Part shown: positions 17,080-25,917 of the stretch, one piece after another
Numbering within the stretch: the first letter of the stretch is position 1
Layout: each line of letters starts with the position of its first letter
DNA from: Pseudodesulfovibrio sp. zrk46
GTDB lineage: Bacteria; Desulfobacterota; Desulfovibrionia; Desulfovibrionales; Desulfovibrionaceae
Direction of reading: 5' to 3'
Assembly (NCBI RefSeq): GCF_012516435.1
Contig: NZ_CP051216.1
Span: 2,126,001 to 2,190,000 of the forward strand
Length of the DNA stretch: 64,000 nt
Translations under genes and position numbers: made by a program
The notes under the pieces: model-generated
The model's input: only the letters and a program-made list of their open reading frames with translations
The model's database searches: none
What the model was told of the DNA's origin: nothing

Positions 17080-18054
17080 ATGCTCGCATTTCTCATCCGC
17101 AGAGTATCACAGAGCGCAGTCGTGCTGCTGGTTATGTCGGTACTGGTGTTCGTCGGTGTGTTCTACATCGGCAACCCCATCGACATCCTCATCGCGCCGG
17201 ATGCCAGCGAGGCGGAATACCTCGCCGCCATCAAAAGGCTCGGTCTGGACAAGCCTCTGTGGGAACAATATTTCATTTTTCTCAAGGGCGCCCTACAGGG
17301 CAACTTCGGCAATTCCTTCGTCTACAACGAGCCCGCTCTCAAAATCATTCTCGACCGCCTCCCCGCCACCCTTGAGCTCGCCTTTACCGCCATGTTCATG
17401 GCCGTGTTCCTCGGCATTCCGCTGGGCATGGTCGCCGGTATCCAGCATGACAACCTGATCGGTCGCAACATCATGCGCTTCTCCATCCTCGGCTTCTCGC
17501 TGCCGACCTTCTGGGTGGGACTCATGCTGATCATCATTTTCTCGGTCTATCTCGACTGGTTGCCATCGGGCGGGCGCGGACCGACCACGGAGTTTCTCGG
17601 CATGCAGGTCAGCTTCCTCTCATGGGAGGGCATATCCTACCTGATTCTGCCTGCCACCAACCTCGCGCTCTTCAAGACCTCGCTGGCCATTCGCCTCAGC
17701 CGTGCGGGCGTGCAGGAAAACCTCCAGATGGACTACGTGAAGTTTGCCCGCGCCAAAGGGTTGTCCAACACCCGCATCATCGGCCTGCATGTCATGAAAA
17801 ATATCATGATCCCGGTCATCACCGTGCTTGGTATGGAACTCGGTAACCTGATCGCGTTTGCGGTTGTCACGGAAACCATCTTTGCATGGCCCGGCATGGG
17901 CAAGCTGGTCATCGACTCCATCGGCGTCCTCGACCGTCCCATCATCGTGGCCTACCTGCTGATCACCGTGACCATGTTCATCTTCATCAACTTGCTCGTG
18001 GACCTCATGTACTCGGTCCTCGATCCCCGGGTTCGCCTGGGCGACGAACGCTAG
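17080..18054 (+). CDS. Peptide ABC transporter permease (DppB/OppB type)
   Basis: It has 324 residues with six membrane helices. The N terminus LIRRVSQSAVVLLVMSVLVF and the EAA loop with YVKFARAKGLSNTRIIG and LHVMKNIMIPVITV are characteristic of DppB-type permeases. Together with the DppC-type partner encoded 8 bases downstream it forms the peptide channel. A GGGATAC run rather than a strong Shine-Dalgarno precedes the start. Confidence 0.94.
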   Translation: MLAFLIRRVSQSAVVLLVMSVLVFVGVFYIGNPIDILIAPDASEAEYLAAIKRLGLDKPLWEQYFIFLKGALQGNFGNSFVYNEPALKIILDRLPATLELAFTAMFMAVFLGIPLGMVAGIQHDNLIGRNIMRFSILGFSLPTFWVGLMLIIIFSVYLDWLPSGGRGPTTEFLGMQVSFLSWEGISYLILPATNLALFKTSLAIRLSRAGVQENLQMDYVKFARAKGLSNTRIIGLHVMKNIMIPVITVLGMELGNLIAFAVVTETIFAWPGMGKLVIDSIGVLDRPIIVAYLLITVTMFIFINLLVDLMYSVLDPRVRLGDER

Positions 18055-18062
18055 GAGGGATT

Positions 18063-18950
18063 ATGGCAGTTCAAAACGAATCCCTGCTCGTGCAGGCGCT
18101 CAAGGAATACTTCGAATCCAAGGTTGCGACCATCGGTCTTATCTCGCTGGCCCTCATCGTCGGTGTCGCCCTGTTGGCACCGGTCATCGCGCCGCAGAAT
18201 CCCTATGACCTGATGAGTATCGACATCATGGACGGCAAGCTGGACCCCGGCGCCAAGTCCTTTGATGAATCCATTACCTATTACCTCGGTACCGACAGTC
18301 AGGGCCGCGACATGCTCAGCTCCATCCTGTATGGTCTGCGCATTTCCCTTGGCGTTGGTGTTGTCTCCACCCTCATCGCACTGGTTATCGGTGCCGTCAT
18401 CGGCCTGTGGGCAGCGTATAAGGGCGGCAAGACAGACGCCTTTATCATGCGAACGGTCGACCTGCAGCTGAGCTTTCCGGCCATTCTGGTGGCGCTCATC
18501 CTGCTGGCGATCCTCGGCAAGGGTATCGACAAGATCATCCTCGCGCTGGTCATTGTCCAGTGGGCCTATTACGCCCGCGCCATTCGCGGCAATGTGCTGG
18601 TGGAACGAAAAAAAGAATATGTGGAAGCGGCCAAATGTCTGGCGCTGCCCCAGCGGCGCGTCATGTTCGGCCATGTTCTGCCCAACTGTACGCCGGAACT
18701 CATCGTTATCTCCACGGTGAAAGTGGCCGGCGCCATCGCTCTGGAAGCGACCCTGTCCTTCCTCGGCCTCGGTATGCCCATTACCAAGCCATCCCTCGGC
18801 CTGCTCATCGCCAACGGCTTCAAGTACCTGCAGTCCGGTTACTACTGGATCAGCGTGTACCCCGGTGTGGCCCTGTTAATCCTGATCGTCTGCATCAACC
18901 TCGTCGGTGACAGGTTGCGCGACGTACTGAATCCGAGGTTGAAGCGATGA
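18063..18950 (+). CDS. Peptide ABC transporter permease (DppC/OppC type)
   Basis: It has 295 residues. Start ATG 18063 directly follows AGGAGGGATT overlapping the upstream stop region; earlier in-frame starts lie inside the DppB-type gene and read out of family. It has the extra N-terminal helix and the PYDLMSIDIMDGKLDPGA-like periplasmic segment, YLGTDSQGRDMLSSILYGLR, and the EAA loop EYVEAAKCLALPQRRVMFGH, all typical of DppC. It overlaps the next gene by ATGA. Confidence 0.94.
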   Translation: MAVQNESLLVQALKEYFESKVATIGLISLALIVGVALLAPVIAPQNPYDLMSIDIMDGKLDPGAKSFDESITYYLGTDSQGRDMLSSILYGLRISLGVGVVSTLIALVIGAVIGLWAAYKGGKTDAFIMRTVDLQLSFPAILVALILLAILGKGIDKIILALVIVQWAYYARAIRGNVLVERKKEYVEAAKCLALPQRRVMFGHVLPNCTPELIVISTVKVAGAIALEATLSFLGLGMPITKPSLGLLIANGFKYLQSGYYWISVYPGVALLILIVCINLVGDRLRDVLNPRLKR

Positions 18951-19918
18951 GTACACCCCTTCTTGAAATCAAAGACCTCCAGACCAACTTTTACACCCGC
19001 GCGGGTGTGGTCAAGGCGGTCAACGGCATATCCCTCACCATCAACAAGGGTGAGGTCATCGGCGTTGTCGGTGAATCCGGCTCCGGTAAATCCGTGACCG
19101 GCTTCTCCATCATGGGGCTGGTGGACCACCCCGGCAAGATCGCAGGCGGCTCCATCAAGTTCAAGGGCCGCGAACTGGTCGGCCAGTCCGAGAAAGAGTG
19201 GCGCGCCTTCCGTGGCAATGAAGTCGCCATGATCTTTCAGGACCCCATGATGACCCTCAACCCGGTCCTGCGCATCGATACCCAGATGATGGAAGCTATC
19301 CGCGCCCATGAAAAGGTCTCCAAGGCCGAAGCGTTGCAGCGCTCCATCGACGCGCTGGCCATGGTCGGTATCCCGTCCCCGGAAGAGCGCATCAAGGCCT
19401 ACCCGCATCAGTTCTCGGGCGGTATGCGTCAGCGCGTGGCCATCGCCACTGGCTTGCTGAACAACCCGGACCTGATCATTGCGGACGAGCCCACCACGGC
19501 GCTCGACGTGACCATTCAGGCTCAGATCCTGTCCGAGATGCAGAAGCTCTCCAAGAAGACGGACATGGCCATGATGTGGATCACCCACGACCTGACCGTC
19601 ATCGCTGGGCTGGCCCAGCGTGTGGCCGTCATGTACGCCGGTACCATCATCGAGGAAGGCCCGGTTCAGCAAGTGCTCGACCGCCCGCTGCATCCGTACA
19701 CCGAAGGCCTGATCGGTTCCGTGCCCAGCCGCAATAAGCGGGGCGAACCGCTGTATCAGATCCCCGGAACCACACCGTCCCTGATCAACCTGCCCGAGGG
19801 CTGTCCCTTCCGCATGCGCTGCCCCCGTTCTTCGGACCAGTGTCTGCAGGAACCGCCCGTGTCCGTGAGTGATGACGGTCGTCAGTACCGTTGTTTCCAC
19901 CCCGGCAAAACCAGCTAA
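18947..19918 (+). CDS. Peptide ABC transporter ATPase (DppD/OppD type)
   Basis: It has 323 residues. Walker A is GESGSGKSV, the Q-loop is MIFQDPMMTLNPV, the signature is FSGGMRQRVAIATGLL, and Walker B is LIIADEPTTALDV. The C-terminal oligopeptide-family extension holds CPFRMRCPRSSDQC, the cysteine cluster that in relatives binds an iron-sulfur cluster. It starts inside the permease stop (ATGA overlap), so translation is coupled. It pairs with the DppF-type ATPase downstream. Confidence 0.95.
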   Translation: MSTPLLEIKDLQTNFYTRAGVVKAVNGISLTINKGEVIGVVGESGSGKSVTGFSIMGLVDHPGKIAGGSIKFKGRELVGQSEKEWRAFRGNEVAMIFQDPMMTLNPVLRIDTQMMEAIRAHEKVSKAEALQRSIDALAMVGIPSPEERIKAYPHQFSGGMRQRVAIATGLLNNPDLIIADEPTTALDVTIQAQILSEMQKLSKKTDMAMMWITHDLTVIAGLAQRVAVMYAGTIIEEGPVQQVLDRPLHPYTEGLIGSVPSRNKRGEPLYQIPGTTPSLINLPEGCPFRMRCPRSSDQCLQEPPVSVSDDGRQYRCFHPGKTS

Positions 19919-19933
19919 CGGACGGATATAAAT

Positions 19934-20935
19934 ATGAGTGATAACAAAACACCGTTCATCCGCTGCGAAAACATCAGCCGGATATTTGAAAAGAAGCTGG
20001 ACTTCGCGTCCAAGGCTGCCCGCGCCCTCGGTGCCAAAATCTCCGAAGAGCGCGTTCAGGCCGTTGACGACGTCAACCTGCACGTCATGCCCGGCGAAGT
20101 TGTCGGTCTGGTCGGCGAGTCCGGTTGTGGCAAGTCCACCCTTGGCCGCATGATTTGCGGCATCCTGCCCCAGTCAGAAGGCAAGGTCTTCTACAAGGGC
20201 AAGGACGTGGCTACCATGACCGACGCCGAGAAGCTCGATTACGCCATCAACGTTCAGATGATCTTCCAGGACCCCTTTGCCTCGCTGAATCCGCGTAAGC
20301 GCGTGAAGCAGATCATTGGCGAAGCGCCGCTCTACCATGGCCTGACCACGAAGGCGGAGTTTGACTCCTACCTCGATGAAGTCATGGAGATGTGTGGTCT
20401 GGATGTGACCTACAAGAACCGTTACCCTCACCAATTTTCCGGTGGTCAGCGCCAGCGCATCGGCATTGCCCGCGCCATGGCTGTGAAGCCGGAATGTCTG
20501 GTCTGTGACGAGTCTGTCGCTGCCCTCGACGTATCCATTCAGGCTCAGATTCTGAACCTGTTCATGGAACTGCGTGAGAAGCACAATCTGACCTGTCTCT
20601 TCATCTCCCATGACCTCGGCGTGGTGGAGCATATCTCCGACCGCATCGCTGTCATGTATCTGGGGCGTATCGTGGAATCCGCGCCTGTCGACGAATTGTT
20701 CGACGCGCCGTTCCATCCTTACACTCAGGCGCTGCTCAACGAGGTGCCGAGGCTCGACAAGCGGGATGTGTCTTTCAATGCATTGAAGGGTGAAATCCCG
20801 TCTCCCCTTGATCCGCCTTCCGGCTGTCATTTCCATCCGCGTTGTCCACACGCCATGGATATCTGTAAGAAGGAAGCACCGGAACGCCGTGAGATAGCAC
20901 CCGGCCGATTCGCCTGCTGTCATCTCGACAAGTAG
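19934..20935 (+). CDS. Peptide ABC transporter ATPase (DppF/OppF type)
   Basis: It has 333 residues. Walker A is [10 protein letters not shown], the Q-loop is [17 protein letters not shown], the signature is [16 protein letters not shown], Walker B is [14 protein letters not shown], and the H-loop is in [12 protein letters not shown]. The C-terminal [19 protein letters not shown] has the family's cysteine pattern. An insertion of ~20 residues ([20 protein letters not shown]) stands before the Walker A domain. It is the last gene of the peptide operon and a terminator follows at 20954. Confidence 0.95.
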   Translation: MSDNKTPFIRCENISRIFEKKLDFASKAARALGAKISEERVQAVDDVNLHVMPGEVVGLVGESGCGKSTLGRMICGILPQSEGKVFYKGKDVATMTDAEKLDYAINVQMIFQDPFASLNPRKRVKQIIGEAPLYHGLTTKAEFDSYLDEVMEMCGLDVTYKNRYPHQFSGGQRQRIGIARAMAVKPECLVCDESVAALDVSIQAQILNLFMELREKHNLTCLFISHDLGVVEHISDRIAVMYLGRIVESAPVDELFDAPFHPYTQALLNEVPRLDKRDVSFNALKGEIPSPLDPPSGCHFHPRCPHAMDICKKEAPERREIAPGRFACCHLDK

Positions 20936-20953
20936 ACGAGTTCCAAAGGCAAT

Positions 20954-20994
20954 AAAAAAGCCCCCGCACCACATGGTGCGGGGGCTTTCCTTTT
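20954..20994. terminator. Terminator of the peptide ABC operon
   Basis: AAAGCCCCCGCACC and GGTGCGGGGGCTTT enclose ACAT, followed by CCTTTT; the A-rich 5' side lets it also act for the convergent minus-strand operon ending at 21003. Confidence 0.92.
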
Positions 20995-21002
20995 GGCGTT
21001 GT

Positions 21003-21986
21003 TTACAGTCCCTTCTTGGGATCGAAGTCCTGTCCAAGGGCGGCGGGAGCTTCGATGCTCCATGTGCCGGACAGCTTCTTGAGGATGGGGTTGCGGCGGA
21101 CCATGTCCTGCACCCAGCCCACGCGGCCCATGTTCACGGCAAGCAGCGTGAGGATCATCATGGGGAAGGGGGCTACCTGGAAGACAGGCGCGGGAATGGA
21201 GGGGAATACCTCCTGCAGATGAATGCCGGATACCTGAAGGGCGGCAAAGAAGAACGCGCCCAGCGCGGTGCGAACCGGGTGCCAGCCGCCAAAGATGACG
21301 ATGGCCAGTGCGATCCAGCCTGCGCCTTCACAACCCTGCGGGCGGCCCCAGCCGGGCTTTACTGCGAGGGAGTAAGCTGCACCGGCAAGACCGACGAGCG
21401 CGCCGCCTGCGAGGCAGTAGTAGAGGCGCACGAGACGCACGCGGATGCCACGTCCGAATGCGGCGCGCGGAGATTCACCCACAGCACGGAGGCGCATGCC
21501 GCCTTCGGTGCGATACATCCACCACCAGCAGCCGAAGATGGCGGCAATGCCCATGTAGACCACAGGGGATTGGGAAGCGAAGATCGGGCCGACGAGCGGT
21601 ACTTCGCCGATGCCGGGGATCTTCCACAGACCGAGGTCCGGGCCGGGCTGGCGGGAGTAAGAGTGGCCTAGGAAGTATGCGAGATCGCGGGACAGCAGCG
21701 TCAGGATGAAGCCGATGGCGAGCTGCGACTGGCCGAGATAAATTCCGATGAGACCGAGGACACCTGCAATGGATGCGCCCACGGCCATACCGGCCATGAC
21801 GCCAATCCACGGATTGTCGAACATGACGGACACGGCAAAGGCTGCCATGGCAGACAGCAGGATGGAGCCGTCCAGAGACAGGTTGATAATGCCCGCTTTC
21901 TCGGTGAGGGTCTCGCCAAGGGTGGCGAGAACAAGCGGAGCACCGGCCAACAGGATGGCGGCTATGGTGAGACCAAAGGTTTCCAT
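21003..21986 (-). CDS. BMP-type ABC transporter permease 2 (nucleoside/simple-sugar class)
   Basis: It has 327 residues, about eight or nine helices, BPD_transp_2 family. Start ATG 21986 shares its A with the upstream stop (TAATG), so the long open frame beyond it is a shadow inside the partner permease. LGETLTEKAGIINLSLDGSI is the hallmark of the second permease of nucleoside-type BMP systems, and MRLRAVGESPRAAFGRGI is the cytoplasmic coupling stretch. It is the fourth and last gene of the minus-strand operon. Confidence 0.92.
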   Translation of the reverse strand: METFGLTIAAILLAGAPLVLATLGETLTEKAGIINLSLDGSILLSAMAAFAVSVMFDNPWIGVMAGMAVGASIAGVLGLIGIYLGQSQLAIGFILTLLSRDLAYFLGHSYSRQPGPDLGLWKIPGIGEVPLVGPIFASQSPVVYMGIAAIFGCWWWMYRTEGGMRLRAVGESPRAAFGRGIRVRLVRLYYCLAGGALVGLAGAAYSLAVKPGWGRPQGCEGAGWIALAIVIFGGWHPVRTALGAFFFAALQVSGIHLQEVFPSIPAPVFQVAPFPMMILTLLAVNMGRVGWVQDMVRRNPILKKLSGTWSIEAPAALGQDFDPKKGL

Positions 21987-23029
21987 TAGTCTGCCTCCTT
22001 CCGCTGCTTGAGCCACAGGCGCAGGCCTGAGACGATGAAGACGGAAAGTACCATCACGCCCTGAATGACGCCGGACAGCGACGAGTCCAGACCGAGCTGC
22101 AGGGGCAGCTGGATGGAGCCGACATTGAGAATGGCGAAGAAGAGGCAGATGAACGGTACTAGCGGAAGCCGGAAGGACGCCATCATGCCCACGAGCAGGG
22201 CGGTGTAACCGTAGTTGGATGAAATGGCCGGGAGCAGGCGATGATAGACGCCCAGCACCTGAATGGCACCAGCCAGACCGGCCAGCGCGCCGCAGATCAT
22301 GAATGCCTGCAGCAGACGGCGGCGGGGGCCGAGGGAGAACAGTGTTGCAGCCTTGGAATTCTCGCCGACAGCGCGGAGTTTGAGACCCCATTCCGTGCGG
22401 TACATCAGGATGTAGATGACCAGCAGGGCGACAACGGTCAGGGCAAGCGACACCCAACTGACGGACATCTTGCCGAGACGAGGCAGCCACAGGGAAATGT
22501 CGATGGGTTCGGTGCCGGACATGGAAGCCACACCGGGACGTTTCCATGGCCCGAAGATGAGCCAGAGGGTCACGCCGAGGGCGACGAAGTTCAGGCCGAG
22601 ACCGGAGAAGATTTCATGAACGCGACCAAAGACTCGCAGCATACCTGCCAGCAGCGCCCAGAGTGCACCGCCAACCATGGCGGCTCCCAAAGCGAGGGCG
22701 ATCTCGAATGCACCGCCGCCATCACCAAATGGACGCAGAGCTGCGGTGGCAAAGATGGCACCCATGATGACCTGTCCCTCGACACCGATATTCCACAGAC
22801 GGGCGGTGAAGGGAATGAGCAGGCCAACAGCGCACAGGGTCAGGGGCACCCAGCCGGCCAGTACGCGGCCGATCTTGGACACGGAGCCAAGACCGCCCTT
22901 GAACAGCACGAAGATGGTCTCAAAGGGAGACGCACCCGTGGGCAGGGTGACGATGACCGTCAGCAGCAGCGCGAGCAGGATTGCCGCGCCGAGCCACATG
23001 AGTTGTTCTAGAAAGGAATCGCGCTTCAT
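21986..23029 (-). CDS. BMP-type ABC transporter permease 1
   Basis: It has 347 residues, BPD_transp_2 family. Signatures include LLIPFTARLWNIGVEGQVIMG and the coupling segment GLKLRAVGENSKAATLFSLG, which mirrors that of the partner permease. It starts on TAATG from the ATPase stop and ends on TAATG into the second permease, so three genes are translationally chained. It forms the heterodimeric channel with the gene at 21003. Confidence 0.92.
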   Translation of the reverse strand: MKRDSFLEQLMWLGAAILLALLLTVIVTLPTGASPFETIFVLFKGGLGSVSKIGRVLAGWVPLTLCAVGLLIPFTARLWNIGVEGQVIMGAIFATAALRPFGDGGGAFEIALALGAAMVGGALWALLAGMLRVFGRVHEIFSGLGLNFVALGVTLWLIFGPWKRPGVASMSGTEPIDISLWLPRLGKMSVSWVSLALTVVALLVIYILMYRTEWGLKLRAVGENSKAATLFSLGPRRRLLQAFMICGALAGLAGAIQVLGVYHRLLPAISSNYGYTALLVGMMASFRLPLVPFICLFFAILNVGSIQLPLQLGLDSSLSGVIQGVMVLSVFIVSGLRLWLKQRKEAD

Positions 23030-24516
23030 TATGCGCCTTCCTTGTTGAATTTTTCCATGACTTCATCGTAGGGCTTGCCCGCCATGAGCGCGCCCACCAC
23101 TTCCATGGTGGCATGCTCGCGGTCCACGATACCGGCGATGGCCCGGTCGTAGAAGACGATGACGCGGTGGGAGTGCTCCAGCACCTCGTCCAGGTCCGGG
23201 GAAAAGAAGATCAGGGATGCATCGTTGGCGCAACGTCCCTTGAGATGGTTCCATACCTGGCGGGCAGAACCTGCATCCAGACCGCGCGTGGGGTGCTCCA
23301 TGAGGAGCAGCTTGGCGTCGTCCGGGATCAGGGAGAGCAGCAGGCGCTGCTGGTTGCCGCCGGACAGTTCCCGAGCGTTGGTGTCGGGATGGGCGCGCAG
23401 GTTGAAGCAGTCCACACACTGGGATTCGTAAAATTCCAGTCGGTCGTGCTTGCGTTCCGGAAAGGCCAGCGTGATGTGTTCCATCAGGTTGAGTTCCGGA
23501 AAGAGCGCCATCTCCAGACGGTCCGCAGGCACGAACTGAACGCCCGCCTTGCGCAGGGTGTCGAAGTCGTTGTTGCGGTACTCGGTTCCATCGAGGCTGA
23601 TTGCGCCGCCGGGCATGCGGTCAAGACCGCACAGACCACGCAGGAACAGCTCCTGTCCCGATCCGTCAAGACCGGCCAGACCGATGCACTCACCGGGCTG
23701 TGCCGTGAAATTCATGGGCCCCATGGAGTACTTGGGACCAGCGAACTGGATATCATTCATGGTCAGGCGGGGAGCAACCTGCGCCTTGATTTCCGGCAGG
23801 TCATCCTCCACACCTTCCGCCGCTTCGCCGAACATCAGGGAGACCAGCTCCTTCTCGTTGTACGGCGGCTCCAGCGTGGACACGAGCTTGCCCTGACGCA
23901 TGATGAAGATGGAGTCTGCCATCTCAAATGCCTCGGACAGCTTGTGCGTGACCAGAATGATGGTGTGGTTATCCTCGCGGGCGAGCTTCATGAGCAGGTC
24001 AAAGAGGTCCTGCTTCTGCTCCGGCGTGATACCGGTGGTGGGCTCGTCGAGGATCAGGGTGGTGGCCCCCAGGTCCAGCAGGCGCAGCAGCTCGAGAAGC
24101 TGGCGTTCGCCAACGGTCAGGGAGGACACGGGCTCATCCGGCAGGAAACAGGCGTCGAGGCGGTAGGAAAGCTCGCCGATGACGTCGATGACCTCCTGCT
24201 TGGTACGCTTGGGCGCGCCGAGCTGGAAGTTTTCCCACACGGGCATGGCCGGAAAATCCAGGGGGTCCTGGTACAACATGCCCACCCCATACTCGCGAGC
24301 AAGGGTGGGCGTGAGGTATGAAATGGTCTGGCCGCTCATGTCGAGCGTTCCGGAGGTCGGACGGGTGTGTCCGGCCAGGATGCGCATGAGCGTGCTCTTG
24401 CCCGCGCCGTTTTCACCGACGAGGGCATAGATGCGGCCGGGTTCGAGGGTCAGGCTGATGCCGTCGTTGGCCCGAACCCGGCCGTAATGTTTATGTATGT
24501 CTTTTAAGACGATCAT
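23029..24516 (-). CDS. BMP-type ABC transporter ATPase with two nucleotide-binding halves
   Basis: It has 495 residues, a tandem ATPase as in sugar/nucleoside importers. The first half is canonical (GENGAGKSTLMRILAG; LTVGERQLLELLRLL; ATTLILDEPTTGITPEQ). The second half has a degenerate Walker A (GLAGLDGSGQELFLRG, no GKS/T) but a good signature (LSGGNQQRLLLSLI), and its Walker B reads LLLMEHPTRGLD with H in place of the usual catalytic-site residue neighbour. One catalytic and one weak site is usual for this class. It is separated from the binding protein gene by 3 bases. Confidence 0.93.
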   Translation of the reverse strand: MIVLKDIHKHYGRVRANDGISLTLEPGRIYALVGENGAGKSTLMRILAGHTRPTSGTLDMSGQTISYLTPTLAREYGVGMLYQDPLDFPAMPVWENFQLGAPKRTKQEVIDVIGELSYRLDACFLPDEPVSSLTVGERQLLELLRLLDLGATTLILDEPTTGITPEQKQDLFDLLMKLAREDNHTIILVTHKLSEAFEMADSIFIMRQGKLVSTLEPPYNEKELVSLMFGEAAEGVEDDLPEIKAQVAPRLTMNDIQFAGPKYSMGPMNFTAQPGECIGLAGLDGSGQELFLRGLCGLDRMPGGAISLDGTEYRNNDFDTLRKAGVQFVPADRLEMALFPELNLMEHITLAFPERKHDRLEFYESQCVDCFNLRAHPDTNARELSGGNQQRLLLSLIPDDAKLLLMEHPTRGLDAGSARQVWNHLKGRCANDASLIFFSPDLDEVLEHSHRVIVFYDRAIAGIVDREHATMEVVGALMAGKPYDEVMEKFNKEGA

Positions 24517-24519
24517 TGC

Positions 24520-25695
24520 TTATTGGGGGCTGGAGAGTCCTTCCATGCCTTCCAGCAGCTGGTGCATGTACCAGATCTGCTTGTCGGTAGCCTTTTCGCC
24601 AGCTTTCAGGAAGACGGTGCCGTCCTGGTAGTTCAGGGGGCCGGTGAAGAGTTCCAGCTCGCCGGAACCGATCTTGGCGACGAACTTGTCGAGCTCGGCC
24701 TTGACCTCGGGGGTCATGCCTTCGCCCGGCATGAAGCCGACGGGGGACTTGTCGTGGTTGTTGATGTCGGCCCAGTAGGGAGCCTTCCAGTCAAAGCGGG
24801 ACTTGTAGGTGCCAGCCTGAACTTCCTTGGCCAGATCCAGCATGGTCGGACCCCAGTTAAAGTAGGGGACGCCGAGGCAGATGTTGCCCTGGCCTTCGCA
24901 GCCCTTTTCGTAGTCGTAGGGGAGTGCCCAGACGTTCTTGCCAGCTTCTTTGCGCTGCTTGGCAACGGTGACAACCTCAGGGGTGTCGATGCCGGAGATC
25001 AGAACGTCGTAACCGGAATCGTAGAGGGAGCCGGCAACCTGAGTCGGATCAGCGGTAACACCGGGGATGTTGAACCAGAAACCGATCCACTTCACGTTGA
25101 AGGAGAGGTCCTTGGCGTCCTTGCCGCGAACCTGGGTCCAAGCGTACTTGGCGCCGAGGTATGCGGAAGCCATCAGGCGGCGGGTCTCTTCGTTGATGAG
25201 GGGGCCAACCACACCGATCTTGCCGGTCTGGGAGGTCATGGCAGCGGTGAAACCGGCCATCATCTTGGAGTATTCCATACGGCTGAAGGTGTTACCGAGG
25301 TTCTCGGGAGCCTTGCCGGACCAGGCTGCATCGCCGGAAATATGGATGAAGGTGGTGTCGGGATGCATCATGGCAGCTTCGAGGATGCCGTCCTTCATGT
25401 CGTCGGAACCAGCAATGATCATGTCAGCACCTTTTTCCACCAGATCGTCAACAACCTGCGGAATGGTCAGGCCGGGACGGTCGGCGGGATTGACCTTGTC
25501 GAGGTAGATCATCTTTGCGCCGGGCATCATCTTCTCGACGTACTTGCCGCCTTCGTACTGAGCCTGGGAGTAACCCTTGTCATTGTAGGGGCCGACCAGA
25601 ATCAGACCGATGGTGAGGTCTTTGGCCATGGCAAGGCCGGGGATCAGCAGCAGAGCCATGATCGCCGAAGCGATCAGCATACGAAATTTCAACAT
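24520..25695 (-). CDS. BMP/PnrA-family periplasmic binding protein
   Basis: It has 391 residues. GGAGGAGAGG abuts the ATG at 25695. A signal peptide ends at LLLIPGLAMA. The mature part begins KDLTIGLILVGPYNDKGYSQ, and GAKMIYLDKVNP, DMIIAGSDDMKDGILEAA and MAGFTAAMTSQTGKIGVVG follow the Bmp (Med/PnrA) layout. Lipoproteins of this family bind purine nucleosides; here there is no lipobox Cys, so it is soluble periplasmic. It is the first gene of the operon; the substrate (nucleoside or other) is inferred from family only. Confidence 0.92.
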   Translation of the reverse strand: MLKFRMLIASAIMALLLIPGLAMAKDLTIGLILVGPYNDKGYSQAQYEGGKYVEKMMPGAKMIYLDKVNPADRPGLTIPQVVDDLVEKGADMIIAGSDDMKDGILEAAMMHPDTTFIHISGDAAWSGKAPENLGNTFSRMEYSKMMAGFTAAMTSQTGKIGVVGPLINEETRRLMASAYLGAKYAWTQVRGKDAKDLSFNVKWIGFWFNIPGVTADPTQVAGSLYDSGYDVLISGIDTPEVVTVAKQRKEAGKNVWALPYDYEKGCEGQGNICLGVPYFNWGPTMLDLAKEVQAGTYKSRFDWKAPYWADINNHDKSPVGFMPGEGMTPEVKAELDKFVAKIGSGELELFTGPLNYQDGTVFLKAGEKATDKQIWYMHQLLEGMEGLSSPQ

Positions 25696-25781
25696 CCTCT
25701 CCTCCGTAGTGGTGCCGGACAGTAATACAGCACAAATTGTCGTCCGGTGGTTGTATTCTTACGAGCCCTTTTCTAGGCCGC

Positions 25782-25820
25782 AAAAAAAATGGCGGGCCAC
25801 GCACAAGGCGTGGTTCCCGT
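25782..25820 (-). terminator. Terminator between the radical SAM gene and the BMP operon
   Basis: On the minus strand CCACGCC-TTGTG-CGTGG lies in a longer GGGAA/CCC stem followed by eight T. It ends transcription from the gene at 25918 before the BMP operon. Confidence 0.78.
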
Positions 25821-25857
25821 TAAAAAGATATATTTGGATGATGGAGGAGGTTGTGTC

Positions 25858-25913
25858 AACTGTCGGAGCGGTGTTTTAGGACCAAAAAGCCTTATAAAAA
25901 CCGCTTCGACAGT
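25858..25913. repeat. 14-base inverted repeat downstream of the radical SAM gene
   Basis: ACTGTCGGAGCGGT (25860-25873) and ACCGCTTCGACAGT (25899-25912) match as an inverted repeat with one mismatch and a 25-base AT-rich spacer. It starts right behind the stop at 25918. It could be an extra terminator or a protein site; there is no decisive U-tract. Confidence 0.5.
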
Positions 25914-25917
25914 GATT

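Noticed and set aside
21987-22547. Long N-terminal extension of the second BMP permease frame
   Set aside because: It overlaps the partner permease in another frame and has no membrane-protein character; the TAATG start at 21986 fits the operon.
24523-25725. A 400-codon plus-strand frame opposite the BMP binding protein
   Set aside because: It is antisense to a clear gene and shows no motif.
25696-25917. A purine-type riboswitch before the BMP operon
   Set aside because: The leader has a terminator of the upstream gene and an inverted repeat, but no purine or other aptamer consensus that I recognise.
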